Below are positions 59,158-64,000 of a stretch of 64,000 bases of DNA, piece after piece; within the stretch, counting starts at the first letter, position 1, and every line of letters starts with the position of its first letter. The DNA comes from Cymodocea nodosa (lineage: Eukaryota > Streptophyta > Magnoliopsida > Alismatales > Cymodoceaceae). Under the pieces are notes generated by a model, which was given only the letters and a program-made list of their open reading frames with translations, did no database searches and was not told the origin of the DNA. Made by a program: the position numbers and the translations under genes. The stretch spans positions 5,786,001-5,850,000 of the forward strand of contig CM072343.1 in NCBI GenBank assembly GCA_036874045.1, given 5' to 3'.

Positions 59158-60744
59158 GATGCTTAAACTCCACATAAAAAGATAAATATTATTGATGATG
59201 TTGTTCACCTCATAGATATTATATACTTATTATAAATATCTAAAGTAATATCTAAACTACTGCTTAAGATACTATGTATTTATTGTAAAATCATAGTAGT
59301 ATCTTATTGATTTTAAGTAGTTTATCAATTTTAATGGTGTTTACGATTTTAAGTGGAAGTGTAAATGAAAAACATTAAATACTTCTGACATTCTGAAATT
59401 TTGATTAAATGTTTTCTTTGAATCAAGGAAAATGCATATGATCATGCATAAATTTGACTTAATTGATTAAACTTGTAGAATAAGTTATATGTAACTCATC
59501 TTAAACTGCTAATCAAAAGTATAAGCTTATTGAAACTGATTCATATTCTCAGTAGAATCATAGAAGTAAAAATTGTATGAGATTTGTGTTTTATTGCATC
59601 TATATTAATGGAATACATATATACTGTGCTTAAAATGAAAAGTGCTTACAAAGTGAAAATCTTTGAGAGTTTATTGATCAGTTTGATCACGAGCCTTTTG
59701 TACTTGAGCATATAGGTATGTAAGGATTGTTGTCCTGAAAAAGGATTCTTTAAATCTGGTAGCCTAAGGTCCTGATCAAATCTGGGATTGTTGACTGAAA
59801 GCTCATTACACGGGTACATTAGAAAGCTCTTGTATGATTCAAGCTTTTCAAACTAACTTTTAAAGAAAATTATCAATATTTACTGTTTTGAAAAGAAAAA
59901 GTTGTTTCATTAATTACAGATATCTTTGAATCGCATATAGTTTATACCAATATGACTACTGATTTATTGAATCAACATTAGTACTTTTGAAAACATTTAT
60001 TTGAGATACATTCTTTTATTCTCCTTGAATTAATCGAATTGAGTTCAAAGTTGTGTTTTTGATTCATATACAGTAGAAATTGATTCTGGAAATCATTTTT
60101 GATGATGTCAGGATAACGGAAGTCTCTGAAAAGAAAATGTAAAAGTATAGTTATACTTAACATCTATTGTCACTACAAGTATATTTTGTATTTTAATTGA
60201 ATATATTTGAAGTATATTTGTAGGGGGAGCATTAAGAATGTCAGAAATAGATTAATATAATTTAAAATACAAATCTTAGTTAATCTGAATTAATGTCCTC
60301 TTAAAATCTTGATGAAATAATTTAAAAAGACAAATAAACTATTCTAGATTCAAAAGACAAACTGTTCAAATAGTTTACAATGTTCTCAAGATAATGTTAA
60401 GTTTAGCATGTGTGTTGTTTTCGGAAGGTTTTAGTTGGAAGCATCCGAAACTTGTTTAAGTGTACTAACTAGACGTTATATTAGATAAGGTAACGTGTAA
60501 AACTGCCTCTAGACAGCGTTTTACTCGTTAGGTTAGTTAACTCAACGAGTTATACTTGAATATTTCAGGTACCTTGATAGAATAAACTTTATTCAATATT
60601 TATTTATTTCTAAACCCGACTTATCTTCACGTTGAGTTATACGCCTAATAACCCTATTTAAACACTTATAACACAAGGACTTAGGTTATTTGTAAACTTT
60701 GTCAAGAAAATCTTTCCCGCTTGTTGCTGTTACAACCTGCGACG
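59158..60744 (+). other. noncoding gap between pol and ORF3 of Sirevirus L
   Basis: 1587 bp without a gene, conserved in A, F and partly I. Holds an internal polypurine-like tract GTAGGGGGAGC (60220-60230) and the candidate ORF3 promoter. Such a gap rules out read-through from pol into ORF3. Confidence 0.85.
60420..60663 (+). promoter_or_regulatory. candidate internal promoter of ORF3 (Sirevirus L)
   Basis: CCTATTTAAA at 60653-60662, 83 bp before the ORF3 start; a 28-bp imperfect palindrome ACTCGTTAGG...CAACGAGT at 60523-60550; a hairpin with arms AAAACTG (60499) and CAGCGTTTT (60514) around TCTAGA; and TCCGAAAC near 60445. The same motif types fill the LTR U3. Conserved in A, F and I. Promoter activity is inferred. 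Confidence 0.45.
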
Positions 60745-63012
60745 ATGGTCTCCAAGTTCTACAAAGGTCGCGGCAGAGGAAAAGGCAAAAGCAGAAGAGA
60801 TGCAAAAGGAAAAGAAATAGAGAATGATGAAGTTCCACGTACTTGGTTCAAGAAAATATTTCGAGTGGACAAAAGGTTAGAAGAACTTTATAGAGATTAC
60901 TACTTTTCTTAGGATATATTAGATGAAGTTAGACAAGAACTTCAACATACTGATGCAAGTATTACATACATGGGTATTCGAAGTAAATATGATAGAGAAT
61001 ACAGAATGAAATGTGCTGAGATTGCATTTTTGGAACAGTATGCAAAATATTTGGAAAAAGGTGTAGGTTCATCAAATAGAACTCCTCAAACTCCTATAAA
61101 CGGTACAAGACTACATGCATTTGAGGAAGAGCATCAATCAGCTGTCCCTACTCCTTTATATTCAAAATAAGTAGAATCAGATATTGCTGTAGACAAAACA
61201 AAAGTTGATAGTCTTCGAAAGTCCGTTGCAATAGAAAGTGCCTTAGAAGAATTAAAGCAGAAAACTTTTATGAAGCAATTTGAAAAGAAAACAGCAATAC
61301 TTGAAGAGGAGAAACAGAAATGTTATAGAAGAAGAAAAATTAGAAAAATTATGTCTAAGGAAATAAAGTCTATTGGAAAAGGACAATCAAATGAAAATTT
61401 ATTTCCAAAGGACAATGTATGTCTAGACATTGTACCTTATTGTGCATCTAATAAACTCATCAATTCCGAACACACTGAAACTAATGAAGATAATGAGACT
61501 TTATTTTCCCTTGCTAGAAAGCTTGAGAAGAAATACAAGTCAAATATGAGCTCAAGTTTTTCTATTAATACAAGTCCGGATGATGCAGAAATTGACAAAT
61601 CAGAGCATCAGGCACCTGACATTCAACAAGTTATTGCAGATATAATTGACAATGTTGAGGCAGTAACTAGTTCAGAGGTTGAATTGTCTGGAGTAGTAGA
61701 TATTGAAACTGTTAAGACTCCAAAAGAGCTAAAAGTTAACCAGCCTTCTACAGAATCTATAGAAGCAGAGTCTGAGAATTCACGGCATGAATCAATGGAA
61801 ATATATGTTGAACAAAATGAACAATTACAGACAGATACACCGGCTGTAGAATTTGTAGAAAAATTGTACTCTGAACATTCTATAGAGACTGAATAGATGA
61901 ATGTTGAGCATATTGACAATGTTCCTAACACTGTTGAAGCTGGAGAATCAAGCTTACCTAAGCAGCTTCAAGATAATATTTTGGAAAAGGAACAACATGA
62001 CATTCATTTTGAAGAAGAGGTTCCTGAAGATGAATTAAACTTTGAATCATGGCTTCAGGTATCACCTTCTTTGTGTACAATGTTAAACATTCAAGGTAAT
62101 ACAATTCATTTTAGATCTGAAGAAGCATTGCAGAAATACAATAATCTGATTACAAGTCAGATTCTGCATGCTCGTCCAATAAAATTCAGAAATTTGATGG
62201 ACATAAGAGATCTGTTTGAGTTTCAAGGCCTCATTAAATTCTTGCCAGTAGGAACGAAATGGAAGCAATACACAGAGCTTATTGCAGCTTTTTATAGTAA
62301 TCTGGTCAAGAATGAAAATTTTCTGAAGACTCAAATAAATGAACAGGAGTTTATATTGTCTCCTGAGTTAATTTTTGAAGTTTTGGGATTAAAGAATGAA
62401 GGTGTTGTTGTTACAAACAGATTTGACATGATAAGACAACTGGAATGGAACATTCAGTCTTTATCAAAAATTCCAGATGTATATTCTGAAATGAGATTAA
62501 TGGAAAATCTGAATGCAGAGGCAAGGTTTATTGCAAATATATTGCAAGCAAATTTATTTCAGAGAGTTGGACACAATATGGAAGTCAGCAGAAGTTGTTT
62601 ATATGCAACTTATAGCTTGCTGAATAGAATTCAAATCAATTGGTTTGATGTTTTCACTTCTCAACTACAGCATATGAGTTCAAAGTTATTTTATGGTGAT
62701 GCTGTATGTAGACTCATTATAAGCCAATTGAATTTATCCGACTGGCCCTCTGAAACTAAAGGCATGAGATCATTTAGTGTCAAAGATTAGCAAAAATTCC
62801 AGACCATGCATAAACCTCAACGACAACAACAACAACAACCTGATACAGACCAAATACAACAACAACAACAAAGTTATTCAGTACAAGCAGAACAGCAAAC
62901 CCAGCTACCTCCTGACTTAGATGCAGAGCTTAACGACATCAGAAATGATATTAGGCATCTAGGAGATAAAATATGTAATGCTATAAGTGATATACTTAGG
63001 AGGGGTCGCTAA
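60745..63012 (+). pseudogene. ORF3 of Sirevirus L (env-position ORF, putative plant transposon protein type)
   Basis: About 755 codons. Basic RG-rich start (MVSKFYKGRGRGKGKSRRD, residues 1-30), VPRTWFKKIFRVDKRL, a long Glu/Ser-rich and probably disordered region (about 180-420), a conserved globular block (about 430-670) with FYSNLVKNENFL and SPELIFEVLGLKNEG, then a Gln-rich tail ending SDILRRGR. The FYSNL...SPELI pattern resembles, from memory, the Pfam 'putative plant transposon protein' domain. I see no signal peptide or membrane helix, so it does not look like an envelope. A start at 60721 is also open, but the RG start is shared with F and I. Stops at 60910, 61168, 61894 and 62788, all in one frame. 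Confidence 0.85.
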
Positions 63013-63516
63013 CTGTTTTTGTTTGTTTCTAAATACAAAATGTAATGTTTGTATTACTTGTTTGATTCATTGAACAATACATTTTTCTGTAAATATCTTC
63101 AATTATTATTCTTGTTTACATAAAGAGTTCTTGTAATTGTAATTCTCTTATATATATGTATATATTTTCTTTGAAATTATCTTTTTGATTAATGACAAAA
63201 AGGGGGAGAAATATTATAAAAAGATGATTATGATCTTAATTGCATATATATATTATAAAAGGAGATGCTATTTAAATGGTTATTGTAATCTGACAGATGA
63301 TAATTAGAAAACTGATATTTATATAATTATTGACATTTGAGAGTTTTAGTTCTGAGAGGTAAAATTTACAAAAACAATAGAAATAAGCTTAAGTGAACTT
63401 AAGTCAACAAACAAGTTTGTTGAATTAAAAGTTAACCCAACGAAGGTGCTTTGTTGAGTTATACATATTTCATAATTGATTTAATATGGTTTTGTCATCA
63501 TCAAAAAGGGGGAGCT
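63013..63516 (+). other. 3' noncoding region of Sirevirus L with two polypurine tracts
   Basis: No gene. AAAAAGGGGGAGAA at 63197-63210 and AAAAAGGGGGAG at 63503-63514, the latter two bases from the LTR and therefore the main plus-strand primer. Between them is a palindromic CAACAAACAAGTTTGTTG near 63406. Confidence 0.9.
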
Positions 63517-64000
63517 TGTTGAGTATTTTTGTTTTGATGATGTGTGCTGAATGAAAATAATCATATTTGCCCAATTACTATTGCTTGTGAAAAGAAATTA
63601 AAATCATCAATTAATACAGAAAAAGCTTACTGATATAAATACTTGTCTGTATTGGATCTGAAGTTAATAACTAGTCGTTTCGTTGCATTAATTTCTCATT
63701 TAGCTAAACGTTAAGTTAACGTGTGTTTTTATTGAAAAGCATGATATGTTTTAATGTTATATCTTCTGTATCATGAACAGTGCACGTTTTGACAACTCAT
63801 TAAGTTAGAGTTTTGTTTGTATAGAGGTCACGTGAGAACTCGTTAAGTTAGAGGCTTAAAGGTTAAAATAGGTCACGTGATAACTCGTTAAGTTAGTGAG
63901 TAAAAGAAGAGACGAACTAGTCGTTTCATTGCATTAATTTCTCATTTAGCTAAACGTTAAGTTAATGTGTGTTTTTATTGAAAAGCATAATATGTTTTAA
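63517..64000 (+). repeat. 3' LTR of Sirevirus L, first 484 bp
   Basis: TGTTGAGTATTTTTG start, about 98% identical to the 5' LTR over the first 400 bp. From 63916 it departs from the 5' LTR and repeats the sequence that begins at 63670, a 246-bp offset. The rest is beyond the window. Confidence 0.92.

Larger units (their letters stand above)
51904..64000 (+). mobile_element. Sirevirus L, most complete copy, right end beyond the window
   Basis: Plus-strand element: 5' LTR 51904-53580, PBS, gag, pol, noncoding gap, ORF3, polypurine tracts and the start of the 3' LTR at 63517. At least 12.1 kb. The first 400 bp of the two LTRs differ at about eight positions (98%), so it is the youngest datable insertion here. 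It interrupts gag of segment K in the opposite orientation. gag has one stop, pol two stops and a frameshift, ORF3 four stops, so it is not autonomous as sequenced. Confidence 0.95.

Noticed and set aside
63406..63425. Palindromic CAACAAACAAGTTTGTTG as a terminator hairpin
   Set aside because: Plant RNA polymerase II does not use such terminators, and the sequence is a conserved part of the Sirevirus 3' noncoding region in several copies.

Overview
The window is a block of plant intergenic DNA made almost entirely of LTR retrotransposons inserted into one another. I see no host gene, rRNA, tRNA gene or CRISPR array. The plant origin rests on the element types: Ty1/copia pol order (PR-INT-RT-RNH), primer-binding sites complementary to initiator tRNA-Met (TGGTATCAGAGC), long internal regions with a third ORF downstream of pol, and repeated polypurine tracts, which together are the hallmark of plant Sireviruses (SIRE/Maximus lineage). 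Base composition is strongly A+T-rich. A flowering plant, probably a eudicot, is my inference; the species cannot be read from this.

Layout, left to right. 1-11589: minus-strand Sirevirus A, broken by a complete plus-strand Tork/Tnt1-like copia element (489-5789, duplication CTAAG) and by a probable solo LTR (9128-11224). 11590-16597: minus-strand Sirevirus B of a second subfamily. 16598-19792: LTR-like repeat DNA containing a solo LTR (16692-18426). 19793-32849: plus-strand Sirevirus G, whose gag is split by an almost complete minus-strand Sirevirus F (20968-32364, duplication GTTTA). 32850-38785: the 3' end and LTR of element D sitting in the protease region of element E. 38786-45756: minus-strand Sirevirus I, carrying two solo LTRs (40141-41561, and 42881-44607 with duplication TAAGG). 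45797-46467: the 3' end of a plus-strand Sirevirus (M). 46468-51903: minus-strand segments J and K, a partial gag-PR-INT duplication. 51904-64000: plus-strand Sirevirus L, the best copy, cut by the window end inside its 3' LTR.

The main family (A, F, G, I, J, K, L) has LTRs of about 1.7 kb, a 753-codon gag reading frame, an in-frame TAA between gag and pol, a 1.6-kb noncoding gap after RNase H, a third ORF of about 755 codons and several AAAAAGGGGGAG tracts before the 3' LTR. No copy is intact: every gag, pol and ORF3 has stops, frameshifts or deletions. By eye the LTR pairs are about 98% (L, first 400 bp), 96% (F, first 330 bp) and 96% (Tork) identical, so L is the youngest.

The most interesting points are: a conserved promoter-like region in front of ORF3 that reuses LTR motifs; the conserved gag/pol stop followed by a splice-acceptor-like AG; an ORF3 stop shared by two separate insertions; and short inverted-repeat modules shared by different LTR families. 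All alignments were done by eye between copies inside the window; no database was searched.
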